Shown here piece after piece: positions 43,331 through 53,699 of a DNA stretch of 64,000 nucleotides. The first letter of the stretch is position 1. Each line of letters starts with the position of its first letter. The notes beneath the pieces are model-generated. The model worked only from the letters and a program-made list of their open reading frames with translations, was not told the DNA's origin and did not search any database. Source of the stretch: Ahaetulla prasina (taxonomy: Eukaryota; Chordata; Lepidosauria; Squamata; Colubridae); the NCBI RefSeq assembly GCF_028640845.1, contig NC_080540.1, forward strand, positions 48,404,561-48,468,560. The letters are read 5' to 3'. A program made the position numbers and the translations under genes.

Positions 43331-44275
43331 TGTTGTTGTTGTTGTTAGTTGCGAGGTCGTGTCCAACCCATCGTGACCCCATGGACAATGTTCCTCCAGG
43401 CCTTCCTGACCTCTACCGTCCTCTGGAGTCCATTTAAGATCACGCCTACTGCTTCAGTGACTCCATCCAGCCACCTCATTCTCTGTTGTCCCATTCTTCT
43501 TTTGCCCTGAATCTTTCTCAGCATTATGTTTTTCTCCAGGGAGTCCTTCCTTCTCATTAGGTGGCCAAAGTATTTGAGTTTCATCTTCAGGATCTGGCCT
43601 TCTAAAGAGCAGTCAGGGTTGATCTCCTCTAGGACTGACTTGTTTGTTCGCCTTGCAGTCCAAGGGACTCGCAGGAGTCTTCTCCAGCAGCAGAGTTCAA
43701 AGGCCTCGATTCTTTGGCGCTCAGCCTTTCTTATGGTCCAACTTTCACAGCCATACATTGCAACTGGGAAAACCATAGCCTTGACTATACGCACTTTTGT
43801 TGGCAGGGTGATGTCTCTGCTTTTTAGTATGCTGTGTAGATTTGCCATAGCTTTCCTCCCCAGGAGCAAGCGTCTTTTAATTTCTTGGCTGCAGTCCCCA
43901 TCTGCGGTGATCTTGGAGCCCAGGAAAATAAAATCTGTCACTACCTCCATTTCTTCACCATCTATCTGCCAGGAATTGAGAGGGCCAGATGCCATGATCT
44001 TAGTTTTCTTAATGTTGAGTTTCAAGCCAACTTTTGCACTCTCCTCCTTCACCCACATCAAGAGGCTTTTTAGTTCCTCTTTGCTTTCTGCCATTAGAGT
44101 GGTATTTTTGTTGATATTTCTCCCGGCAATCTTAATTCCAACTTTTGATTCATCCAGCCCTGCTTTTCTCATGATGTGCTCTGCATATAAGTTAAATAGG
44201 CAGGACAATAGTATACAACCTTGCCAGACTCCTTTCCCAATTTTGAACCAATCAGTGGTTCCATGTTATTCCCAT
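43331..44275 (-). mobile_element. BovB (RTE) LINE, 5'-truncated
   Basis: A 945-bp 3' part on the minus strand, with reverse-transcriptase C-terminus and the short 3' end GTCACGATGGGTTGGACACG followed by a (CAA)n tail at 43331-43347. Its end is the region shared with Sauria SINEs. BovB is known for transfer between squamates and ruminants. Confidence 0.9.
43345..44270 (-). pseudogene. BovB reverse transcriptase C-terminal part, YADD lost
   Basis: The minus strand is open for 287 codons from 44208, with similar sequence just upstream (GKGVWQGCIL near 44240). It shows CLFNLYAEHIMRKAGLDES, GIKIAGRNIN, TTLMAESKEELKSLL and LKLNIKKTKIMASGP. The thumb and C-terminus follow: SKITADGDCSQEIKRRLLLG, MYGCESWTIRKAERQRIEAF, CCWRRLLRVPW, YFGHLMRR and RMRWLDGVTEAV. 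Between AGRNIN and TTLMAE, where BovB proteins have LRYADD, only two residues remain. The catalytic aspartates are therefore gone without breaking the frame. Confidence 0.9.
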
Positions 44276-44279
44276 CCTC

Positions 44280-44735
44280 ATGCTTAAATGTCCACAAAAT
44301 GGCCATTATGTTTGGTACCAAATTTCAGCAACCCAATTCTGGAAAGGTTGGGTTGTATGAAGTTTGGTGATTGCCTACTATTGTTCTATTTGATTTGCAC
44401 CTGATATGTTCATTAACTTTTAGAAACACCCCCAATACATTTTTGAACAAGTGTTTAATCTTAATTCATTTTTACTGTTCTTGATTTGTTGCTATTGAAA
44501 ACCACTGAGAAGAGTTGGAAATTATCGATAAAAGTTTAATAAAGCAAGTAATAAAATATATCTGAATTCATTCCCATTTCCAAGGGCATAGAAGTGAAGT
44601 TTAGATATTCACTATCAAGTGGTATCTTGATTTTGATACTTAATAACCCTTTTAAATAACCATTTCCTCTATAATGTTTAAATAAATAAATAAATAATAC
44701 AGTACACTTGCACATAGTATTTTGTGTTCTAATAT
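44280..44735. other. unannotated DNA
   Basis: Nothing firm. A short (AAAT)n run is at 44678-44697. Confidence 0.5.
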
Positions 44736-45199
44736 TTGAGGGGATCCTTGGTGCTCTCTGAACTTGGTTGTTTTCTTGCAGATGTTTCATTACCCAAATT
44801 AGATAACATTATCAGTGCTAAGAGAATATTTGTAGCTCAGAGTTGAAATGAGGGGGCTTGATGCTTTCTGAGCTTAGTTGTTTTCTTTTCTTTTCTTTTT
44901 TAAGTTTATTTTTATTTTTAAACAAGCAATTCATCATTAATCAATCAGTGTAACATCTGGATACAAAATCTTTTGTGTCCTCATATTCAACATTTATTAT
45001 CATTTTCTTAATAACATATTTATCTTTCCTCTTACGTTTAAATTTAATGCATTACAACATATTTTCCCCATATTTCAAATTGAGCTTAGTTGTTTTCTTG
45101 TAGATGTGTTATTGTAGGTTGTTTTCTTCTACAAGAAAACAGCCAAGCTCAGAGAGCACCAAGGACCCTTCATTGTAACTCTGAGCTACAAATATTCTC
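44736..45199. mobile_element. Penelope-type repeat (third family), with nested retrocopy
   Basis: The phrase TTGGTTGTTTTCTTGCAG occurs with its inverted partner AAGAAAACAGCCAAGC (45129-45155). On the minus strand (44816-44779) it reads CTGATAA, stem GTTATC/GGTAAT, GAAAC, ATC: again the CTGANGA-stem-GAAAC layout. The repeat is split at 44888-45080 by an insertion. Confidence 0.55.
44888..45080 (-). mobile_element. short L1-type retrocopy
   Basis: A 193-bp insertion between perfect 19-bp copies of TGAGCTTAGTTGTTTTCTT (44869-44887, 45081-45099), with a T/C-rich left end that acts as its poly(A) tail on the minus strand. The sequence itself is too short to place. Confidence 0.7.
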
Positions 45200-45647
45200 C
45201 TGTATTGGTTCAAATAGTTGGTGCTCTGTTGTACCAAAATTCCCAGATCTTCCTGTGAGCACTAAGAGAACAAGCAAGAAATATTTTGACTAGTAGTGTC
45301 ATTCCAACACAGATATAGAACAAAGTTTCACTTGCGGAAAAATTCAGTTGGAAGAAAGGAGAAGAGGAGATTGATTGAATAATTGATTGATTGATTGATT
45401 TTTGCAAATCATTGTGCCTATTGCAAGATTGATCTGGGGATATGAATGTCTTTCTAGAACAGCTTTAGGGAATCAGACATTTTCAAATGAGAAAATATTG
45501 GGCATACTGTGCTTTGAGATGAGTGAGGGGACTGATAGAAGTTAAATTCCAAAATATTTAGTGGACATCTGGTATCTTCTGCCCCAATGGAGAACTGCAG
45601 AAGTATCCATTCATTCCCTAATAAGAGGTTTCACTGCATATTGAAAA
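45200..45647. other. unannotated DNA
   Basis: Nothing recognised except a short (TTGA)n run near 45375-45400. Confidence 0.5.
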
Positions 45648-46004
45648 GGGACACGGTGGCTCAGTGGCTAAGACGCTGAGCTTGTCGATCGAAAGGTCGG
45701 CAGTTCAGCAGTTCATATCCCTAGTGCTGCGTAACGGGGTGAGCTCCTGTTACTTGCCCCAACTTCTGCCAACCTAGCAGTTTGAAATCACGTAAAAAAT
45801 GCAAGTAGAAAAATAGGGATCACCTTTGGTGGGAAGGTAACAGCATTCCATGTACCTTTGGCGTTTAGTCATGCCAGCTACATGACCATGGAGATGTCTT
45901 CGGACAGCACTGGCTCTTTGGCTTTGAAACGGAGATAAACACCATCCCCTAGAGTTGGGAACAACTAGCACATATGTGCAAGGGGAACCTTTACCTTTAC
46001 CTTA
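45648..46004 (+). mobile_element. Sauria-type SINE, full length
   Basis: The head GGACACGGTGGCTCAGTGGC (A box) is followed by GTCGGCAGTTCAGCAGTTC and TTCATATCCC (B box with a small duplication). The body is GTAACGGGGTGAGCTCC and CACCTTTGGTGGGAAGG, and the tail GGGGAACCTTTACCTTTACC. Same family as 474-807. Confidence 0.92.
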
Positions 46005-46799
46005 TTGCATTTTGGTTTGTTGTAAAAGCTGGATGAAGACATAAGAACATAAGACATAAGATTTTCACGTAAGAAAAATTCTACATCCAATTCATTGAAT
46101 AGGTTCAGGTGATTTTCTAAGCAAAGCTCAGGTACAGGAATACCAAGCCTCTAAATTTTCTATAAATCAATTATGGTATAAGAAAAAATATATATGAAAT
46201 GTTACTGCAGTAGAGCCAGCTAACAAACAGACACATCTGCTTTCTGTTGGTAAAGTTTCAAGGGGATAATGTACTGGGCTGCATCTGCTTCTAAATTTAA
46301 ATGAACTAAGTAAGTATGAATATGCTTCTTTCTCATACAGGGTTCAGAGAGTTGTCAGCAGAAAGCAAGAACTGCTTAAAAAGAATCAAAGGAAAGGCGG
46401 TGGTGCAGAAGAGTTATAGTAATTGCTCTGATTAGTCAAGGACAAGTGAAGGTAACTGCTCAATTTTATTTTTTATTTTTTTAATGTAAAGTTATTGCAA
46501 AGCTATGAACCAAGTAGTAAAAGCAGGCCTACAACAGATCTCCAGATTATTCACAGAATAACCTTTCAGCTGGTGAACCAGTAATGTACACAACAGATCA
46601 CCCGGGTATATTTATCTAAAAGGAATTTTATAGATTCACATTGGCAAAACATTGGAAGATTTATTCACAATATCTCTGGGTTTTTTCCTAAAATATATTT
46701 TACGAAAAACATTCCCTTGTATCTCCCTCAAAAGGCAATATATTGTTTTACATTCAATATATTATTTTATTGGTTTAATTTTAGGCTGGAGACCATCAA
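46005..46799. other. unannotated AT-rich DNA
   Basis: Nothing recognised. Confidence 0.5.
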
Positions 46800-46934
46800 T
46801 TGTGTTGTAAATGTTGTACCTTGATGAACGTATCTTTTCTTTTATGTACACTGAGAGCATACGCACCAAGACAAATTCCTTGTGTGTCCAATCACACTTG
46901 GCCAATAAAAAATTCTATTCTATTCTATTCTATT
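46800..46934 (+). mobile_element. snake-type CR1/L3 tail
   Basis: A 135-bp 3' UTR copy from TTGTAAATGTTGTACCTTGA to CACTTGGCCAATAAAAAATT, with four ATTCT units. Confidence 0.85.
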
Positions 46935-48227
46935 TAGAAAAATCACTTTTCACTGACATTTATATGGGAATCTCTCCAACCTGATGCTCTTTCCTGATGT
47001 GTAGGATTTCAGCTCTAATAATCCTTCTGGTACCTAAGGTTAATTGCTGACAAGATCTCTTTAGCCCAAATCCTTAAAGCAATCTTCTCCACCCTGGTTT
47101 GGTGATTCTTATCCTTAACTTTTCTAGGCTGTTTATTTGAAGACTGGAATAAAATTGCCCCCAAACAACTGAATTACATTGAACAATCTAATATTAACTT
47201 CACCCTTCTGTTATTTTGTTCTCTTCCTAAGAATGTTTAATTTTTTTAAAAAGCTAAGATTGAAACACAGGGCATCCTCTGATGTACGCTGTTTCTAAAG
47301 CTTTTGGAGGAATCGTTTGAGGAAAGAGGGGGAAATCACCAGAGAATGATGGAATAAGTATTAGAAAATTGTCTGGAAGAGGTGGCAGGGGACAGTGGTT
47401 TATTTTACAATGTTTGAAACTCACCTGAGTTCCAAAGAATTTTGCAATATCAAACCAAAAATCAAACAATGAACTAGCAGCATAATAACTAAATCCAAAT
47501 GACTATGAAGAACAAAAGATAAGCACAAAGGGAAGAAAACAAAACAAAACAAAACCCAAGATAGGTGTCCACACTCAGTCAGCTGTGACTGAAAGTACAT
47601 TGAAATAAAATAGCTTGAATTTGTTTATAGAACTGCAGTGAAAAGGGGATGCATACAGTATACTGGTGAGGGGCTATTACAGAGAAGTATATTGATATGA
47701 GTATTGAGCTAAAACTAAGGAGGAATATAAATGCTAGGAGGATTTTATGAGCATAGGCTCGTTCTCCATAGAAAAACTATGGGATGTAAGTGGAAGCAAG
47801 CAAGCAAGACAACAAATAAATACATAAATAAGTAAAAGTTCAACAGAATGCTCCATTTATTCAAATGTTATATTACCCATTATACATCTCAATATTTGTA
47901 TGGATTTCTGTGATATTCAATTCTTAGACATTTCACAACACTTCTCCAGTTTCTGGAAAGTTATTTCTATGCAGGATTTCTTTTTAGAGGCTTATTTTTG
48001 AATTGCGCTGCTGCTGCTCCTCCCAGTTTCTCCAATCCCTTGCAAGTGCTCCTTGTAATTCATATTTCCACCCTTCATGGAATTCATGCATGGAGATGCA
48101 TTTTCCATTTCTTCTCTGCCCTCTCCCATATTCAGGTCAGCCACGGAAGACAGGACAAAACTTTGAAAAGTTTCTGGTTATACTGTAGTTCATGGATTTA
48201 GATGTTCATTTACTCACCCAGCTACTT
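46935..48227. other. unannotated DNA
   Basis: No TE recognised. There is (AAAAC)n at 47538-47558 and (AAGC)n near 47796-47808. Confidence 0.45.
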
Positions 48228-48620
48228 AACAGAATAACAGAGTTGGCAAGGACCTTGGAGGACTTTTAGTCCAACCCCCTGCTCAAGCAGGAAACCCTGT
48301 ACCAGTTCAGACAAATGGTATGGTTGTCCAATATCTTCTTAAAAACGTCCAGTATTGGACCACCCACAACTACTGGAGACAAGTCATTCCACTGATTAAT
48401 TGTTCTATTAGGAAATTTCTCCTTAGTTCTAACTTGCTTCTCTCCTTGATTAGGTTTCATCCACTGCTCCTTGTCCTGCATTCAGGTGCTTTGGAGAATA
48501 GCTTGACTCCCTCTTCTTTCTGGCAGCCCCTCAGATATTGGAACCCAGCTTTCATGTCACCCCTACTCCTTCTTTCCACTAGACATACCCAATTCCTGCC
48601 ATCCTTCTTCTAAACTTTCT
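48228..48620 (-). mobile_element. CR1 3' region
   Basis: Minus-strand copy with ACTCTGTTATTCTGTTAAG at its 3' end and AGAACAATTAATCAGTGGAA inside. It ends near GGATGGCAGGAATTGGG. Confidence 0.82.
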
Positions 48621-49781
48621 AAAATATTTGCATGGTGTTTGAAGTAAAAATAAATATATGATCTAGAAGGGGTGGGAAAAAAAACTACTTGGAGTTCCTT
48701 TCTTATCCCTTTGTCTATGAAGGAAAATGAGAGGATTTTATCACTTCTAGGACCTGTGTGTCATAGTTGCACTGAGGAAGAAATTTGTGCAATAGGCAGA
48801 AGACCAATCTTTGGGTGGTTAGGTTTCTCAGAAAATACATCAGCATTTCCTAGCCTTCAAAACAGATATAATAGTTTTGCAGTACAACAGATGGTTTTCT
48901 GAAAGGCTCATCATAAGGTTTAAGTTTGTTGCAAGAAGAACAGGTAGTATTTTTTGTCACATTGAAAAACCAATGCAGTAGACAAAATAGTTCAATTTGC
49001 TAATAAAAATTATAATCAGAATTAAAATTAGAATTCTCATTGATACAGGACCCCCAATAAAGAATAAAAAGGTTCAAAGCAACTGCGCATTTTTGGTAGC
49101 AATGCTGGGGCTTGCTTTTTTGAAATGGATTTGGGTTTTGTTTTTTCTCTCTCTCCTTTTAAAGGATATCCTGCTGTTATTATTTAAACAAAAGCAGTGT
49201 TGGAAACAATTGCTGTAAATGACCCCTCTAACCATTGTAATTATGCCAACAAGCCTCACCTATTTTACTTAATGGGATTCTATGTTTAAACATATGTCAG
49301 GAAAGATAATTGCTCTCCCGTATAAGAGATTAAATGAACACAGTGTTTGTTTTACCATTCACTGCATAAGTCACCCAGCTCAAATCTGGTATTGTCCAGC
49401 TGGCCTTGTCTGACTTGCAATCCTACAAAGTGAAATAACTTCTTCTGGATTCTGAAAGGTTTTTCATCTAAAATATATGCCATTTATTATTCATAGAAAC
49501 ATCTTAATAACTTTTCAAGTGGGTGCATGTGACATTGTGATCCACATACAAAAGCAGAGAGGCTTGCACTGTGAACGCCATGATGCTGGATGACTCGTTC
49601 TTCTCCCCATTGCCCCTTCATCATAGATGCTACTGGAATATGACTTGCCCTTTTCATTCCTATGAATATTGATTTGAATAATCCTATTAATGTACAATTA
49701 ATAACAGGGAATAGGAGTAATATTTATGTTTTTAAAATGTTTACAACTTGCTTCCACTTTTTCCAGAGGATGTTGTGGTAG
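48621..49781. other. unannotated, TE-poor DNA
   Basis: No TE recognised. Confidence 0.4.
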
Positions 49782-49789
49782 CTACAATC

Positions 49790-49994
49790 CAGGGATGAAA
49801 TGCTAGTGGCAGCGGTGGGTGGTTCGGAGAACCGGTAGCGGTGGCAGCATGAGGTTCCACCCACCCACCTGGATGCCACCTGTTTTTTACCCTCTGTGCA
49901 TGCTAAGAAGAGTTCGTGTATGCGCAAAGTGTCCAAGAGCACGCAGCGCATGCACTTCCAAACCGGTAGGGAAGGTAAGTAGATTTCACCCCTG
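49790..49994. mobile_element. hAT-type MITE, 205 bp
   Basis: The ends CAGGGATGAAATG and GATTTCACCCCTG are inverted repeats. The flanks are the perfect 8-bp duplication CTACAATC (49782-49789, 49995-50002). It contains two ACCGGT words (AGAACCGGTAGCGG, AAACCGGTAGGG), linking it to the MITEs at 7965 and 56718. Confidence 0.85.
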
Positions 49995-50007
49995 CTACAA
50001 TCCAGAT

Positions 50008-50095
50008 ATGATATCCAAGAATGTTGCTTTAGACTTAAGGGACAATTTGCCTTCTGCAGGAGAAAGAAATCTAGGTGTGTGTGAATTGAATATGA
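50008..50095 (+). repeat. diverged local repeat, copy 1
   Basis: GATATCCAAGAATGTTGC and CTGCAGGAGAAAGAAATCT reappear in modified form at 51259-51345, at roughly 80% identity by eye. Identity of the sequence unknown. Confidence 0.6.
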
Positions 50096-50158
50096 GATTT
50101 TAAAAAATTATTCAGTTTTTCTGTTGTTAATATTTTATTTGTACACCATCCAGAGTCC

Positions 50159-50701
50159 TGTCATGTCCCCCTCGCCCTCCGACGACCGGGTCTAGGAAGT
50201 CCGTATCAAGCGTGGCCACAAAGCCTCTGCAGCTTTGCCAAATTCCTTTCAGATTTCTCAGGGCAGGCAGGAATCCGAATTGTGACTTCAGCAAACTAAA
50301 TGAGACTTTGCTTGACTCAAAGTTGCTTGACTCAAGCTGGTCCTTTATATAGGCTGTGGGGTGTGGCTCCATGACTCAGCACTTATCCAGGCCTGCCCCT
50401 CCCTTCCTTCTGCTGACGTTGCCTCTCAGATCTCCGGAAGCAGGGATCCTCCCACTGTGAATTCTCTTCCGCTGGATCTGCTGCCAGTAGTTCCATCACG
50501 TGGCTGGCTCCCTGCTCATACGCTGTAGGAGTGAGGTTTGTTTGTTCATTCCTGACATCCTGTCCAGCCATGGGGCCAGGGCTGGGGGCTGGAGGCATGA
50601 CAGGCCGTTCATCTTCATTATCAGACTCTGAATCTGATAGCAGGCCCAGGAGGAGACAGGAGGGGCCCGGCGGAGGAGAGGAGGGAGGACAAGGCACAAC
50701 A
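50159..50701 (-). mobile_element. Gypsy-type solo LTR
   Basis: A 543-bp LTR starting TGTTGTGCCTTGTCC and ending GGGGGACATGACA on the minus strand, flanked by AGTCC (50154-50158 and 50702-50706). The TATA box CCTATATAAAGG is at 50341-50352. Related to the LTR at 6978-7543. Its U3 is open on the minus strand and ends in DPCFRRSERQRQQ, then GRGRPG and a stop at 50383-50385. Confidence 0.87.
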
Positions 50702-50787
50702 AGTCCCTCTATGAGGGAGATGGGTATTTCAGGGAGGGAGGGAGGGAGAGGGAGATGATAGATGATAGATTGATGATGATAGATGAT

Positions 50788-50816
50788 AGATGGATGGATG
50801 GATGGATGGATGGATG

Positions 50817-50887
<71 letters not shown>

Positions 50888-50912
50888 GACAGACAGACAG
50901 ACAGACAGACAA
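50788..50912. repeat. (GATG)n-(GATA)n-(GACA)n compound microsatellite
   Basis: About 8 GATG, 17 GATA and 6 GACA units in order. GATA/GACA arrays are the Bkm-type repeats first described from snakes. Confidence 0.95.
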
Positions 50913-50934
50913 ATAAACAATACTCAATAGAAAG

Positions 50935-51258
50935 AAGAATTATGTTTTGGGGCATGCCATCTTTTAGATCTTGTAATAATAATTTCACCATATAAGATAA
51001 TAGGCTATCTAGAAGGGGGAAATTAGAAACACCTAAATATCTTTAAATGCAATCCTGTAGATGTCTTTCAAGAACAAGTCTCCCTAAGTTTAATGGACCT
51101 TATTCCCAGGTTTAGGCTTGCAGTTAGTCCAGCATTTTATATATGTTGCTGATCAGGCTTTACAACAGGACAGCTCTCTAGAAATTTGACTGATCTCCAG
51201 TAATTGGCTTAAGTAAGCAGAAGACTCTCGAACATGAGTCAACTGCATTAAAATCTTC
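50935..51258. other. unannotated DNA
   Basis: Nothing recognised. Confidence 0.5.
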
Positions 51259-51345
51259 ATGATATCCAAGAATGATGTTTTAGACATAAGAGTTTATTTG
51301 CTCTCTGCAGGAGAAAGAACTCAAAGTGTGTGTCTTGTTCCAGAA
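51259..51345 (+). repeat. diverged local repeat, copy 2
   Basis: Partner of 50008-50095. It starts an open frame of 85 codons (51259-51516) with MISKNDVLDI, where copy 1 has MISKNVALDL in its frame. Confidence 0.6.
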
Positions 51346-52415
51346 ATTAAACTGTGGGATTTTCTTCCAATCTTCCAAGCTATTACGTACTTGGCTGTTC
51401 TTATGGGCCTTGTGCTGAATTACATGGACATAATATTCCACAACCTGGGAACCATGGTTGCCATCTCACCAAATTCCTGTTTTGCTGGGAGGCAAGACTT
51501 TTCACAAATAACCTGAGATTATATGGGGCTTCCCAATTCTTAACTGAAGAGAGTCAGTGGAAATAATTTCTTCTGCTTATAATAATGTATAAATGTATAT
51601 GTTGAAAAACTGGAGAGAGTAATAAAATAAGTATCTGTATGCTCGATCTTATTCCCAGAGTAAAATAATCTATACTCAATCATGAGATACTGTAGAATAT
51701 ATAAGCATAGGCATGGATGAACCAAATGACAAAATGCATATCACATCATCCAAATACAGACTCGCTCGCTCTTTTTTGTATTCCATACCAGCAGTAAAGG
51801 GCAGAGTTTGTGCCACGACATAACAACACACATTTCATAATGTTGATGAAAGCTCAATTCTTTGGCTTTGCTGTTGATGCCAAAGAATATAAATAAGAGA
51901 GCTGAATGCTCTGTTTTCAGTAGCAAAACACAGAGCATAATAGTTGTGTGGCCAAACCAATTTAAGGAAAAATAGAATCTATTCTATTCTGACTGCCATA
52001 CATTAGAAGCATAGTTTGTAACACTTTTAACAAAAATGACACCTGGTCTATTTGGACTCCTTCAGATCTATTTGATCACTAACATGCATTTTCAGTTGTG
52101 AGAGAGTGAAGTCGGGATTTCTGCCTGTACTATGGGAAAAGCAGGCAGAAATACTTCCCTTGCACCTTCCTCATGCATTCAGACATGCACTAATAAATTT
52201 ACTCACAGGCATTCAAGCTGGTGTTGCAAGCTGCAACACCATACCCTGGTGTTTTCAAGGACCTTGCTGGCATCCACAGGCAGCTTCAACCCATGCAGTC
52301 TTTTGAGCTTGCAAAAGCAAATGCTAAGACAGAGTAGGAAAACAGATATGTGTGGCAAGAAAGGTGAATGAAACTGACCTACAGATGAGGAAGTGCAGGT
52401 GATGTCTGAAGATTA
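51346..52415. other. unannotated DNA
   Basis: Nothing recognised apart from the short frame running out of the local repeat. Confidence 0.45.
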
Positions 52416-52759
52416 GCAGGTCTTACAGCTAAGCAGTTAAAGATGTTGAGCTTGTCAGCTGGAAAGCTGGAAAGTTGGAAGCCTGGGTTTGAGACCCCAG
52501 CACCATGCAACGGGGTGAGTTACCATTCTTGCCCCAGCTCCTGCCCACATAGCAATTTGAAAGCATGAAAATGTGATTAGATTAATGGTTACCACTTCAG
52601 TGGGAAAGTAACAGTATTCTGTGAGCCTTTGGCATAAAGCCATGCTGGCCACATGACCATGTCTTCAGACAGCACTGGCTCCCTCGGTTAAGAAACGAAG
52701 ATGGGCTCTGCGCTCTAAGTTGGACACAACTGGAAACAGAGAAACCTTTACATTTTACT
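52416..52759 (+). mobile_element. Sauria-related SINE, diverged
   Basis: A-box-like CTAAGCAGTTAAAGATG, B box GGGTTTGAGACCCC, body GCAACGGGGTGAGTTACC and AAAGTAACAGTATTCTG, end GAAACCTTTACATTTTAC. It keeps the Sauria order but is more diverged than the 45.6-kb copy and lacks CACCTTTGGTGG. Confidence 0.8.
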
Positions 52760-53699
52760 ACCAAGGAATTTTCATTCAATTTTCATTCAATACCATTTCC
52801 CATTCAATACCATTTTCATTCAATTGCCAGGATTGAATTCAATTGCCAGGATCCCAAGCTATGGTAAGCAGTTTATCCTTGTGAGAATCCTGCCCGGAGT
52901 TGGAGCTTTGCCTGAAGCTCAGCAGCAACTAGAAAAGGAGCAACTATATTGAGACAACATTTCATTCCAACAGTACAAGAATCTTTGGAGAAAGGCAAAG
53001 GACATATGTTAATTTAAAGACTTTGAGACTTTGGTTTGAATTGAGTATTAAAACAATGCGCATTCAAGGACTGAATATTAATGACATATTTATGTGGCAA
53101 GATTACCCTGCAAAGGCTAGAAGTGGGGAGTTGGCCCAGAGCAATAGCCTGTTGTTGGGGAAGGTGTGTGTTGCAATAAAGCATTTTGTACAGATTTGCT
53201 ATGTTATGGTGTGTCCAAGTCTTGAAGATCAAAAAACTCTGACATCTATAACATAACAAGAGTATGTTTTAAAATAAAGGCCAAAAAAATTAGGGTTATC
53301 TCTAAACTCATATCGAACATCATATGGTATATTTTAGAGCAAGACAATATTATGTCTTGCAAATTATTTCCTTGTTCCTGTGTTTTCAGTTCTTTAGATC
53401 TTGGCTTAGATTTTACCAAGTTAACTGAAAAAAGAATAAATAGATAAGTTGTGAAAAATGCAAATAAGAAAGTGGGAGGAAAAAGGATAACATGTGCCTG
53501 GATTTTTGAAGAACAGCAGGTTGTGGGGTATTTGTTACAAAATTCCACATTTTTTATTGATTACATTTTCCCCCATCTCCATCCCTACCCACTTCCCTTT
53601 CCTTTTTTCTCTTTACATGGTCAGGATTTAAAAAAGGAATTTAATAACTAAAAGGGTATAGAAGATAAAAAGCATGTATTTATCAAAAGCATACATCAT
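52760..53699. other. unannotated DNA
   Basis: Nothing firm. Three short near-repeats of TTTTCATTCAAT occur at 52768-52830. Confidence 0.45.

Noticed and set aside
43526..44287. 253-codon plus-strand frame
   Set aside because: Antisense shadow of the BovB reverse transcriptase, which has clear family motifs on the minus strand.
50383..50991. 202-codon frame as a host gene
   Set aside because: Its first part translates the GATA microsatellite and the rest lies in a Gypsy LTR with a target duplication. Only the LTR-encoded tail is of interest.
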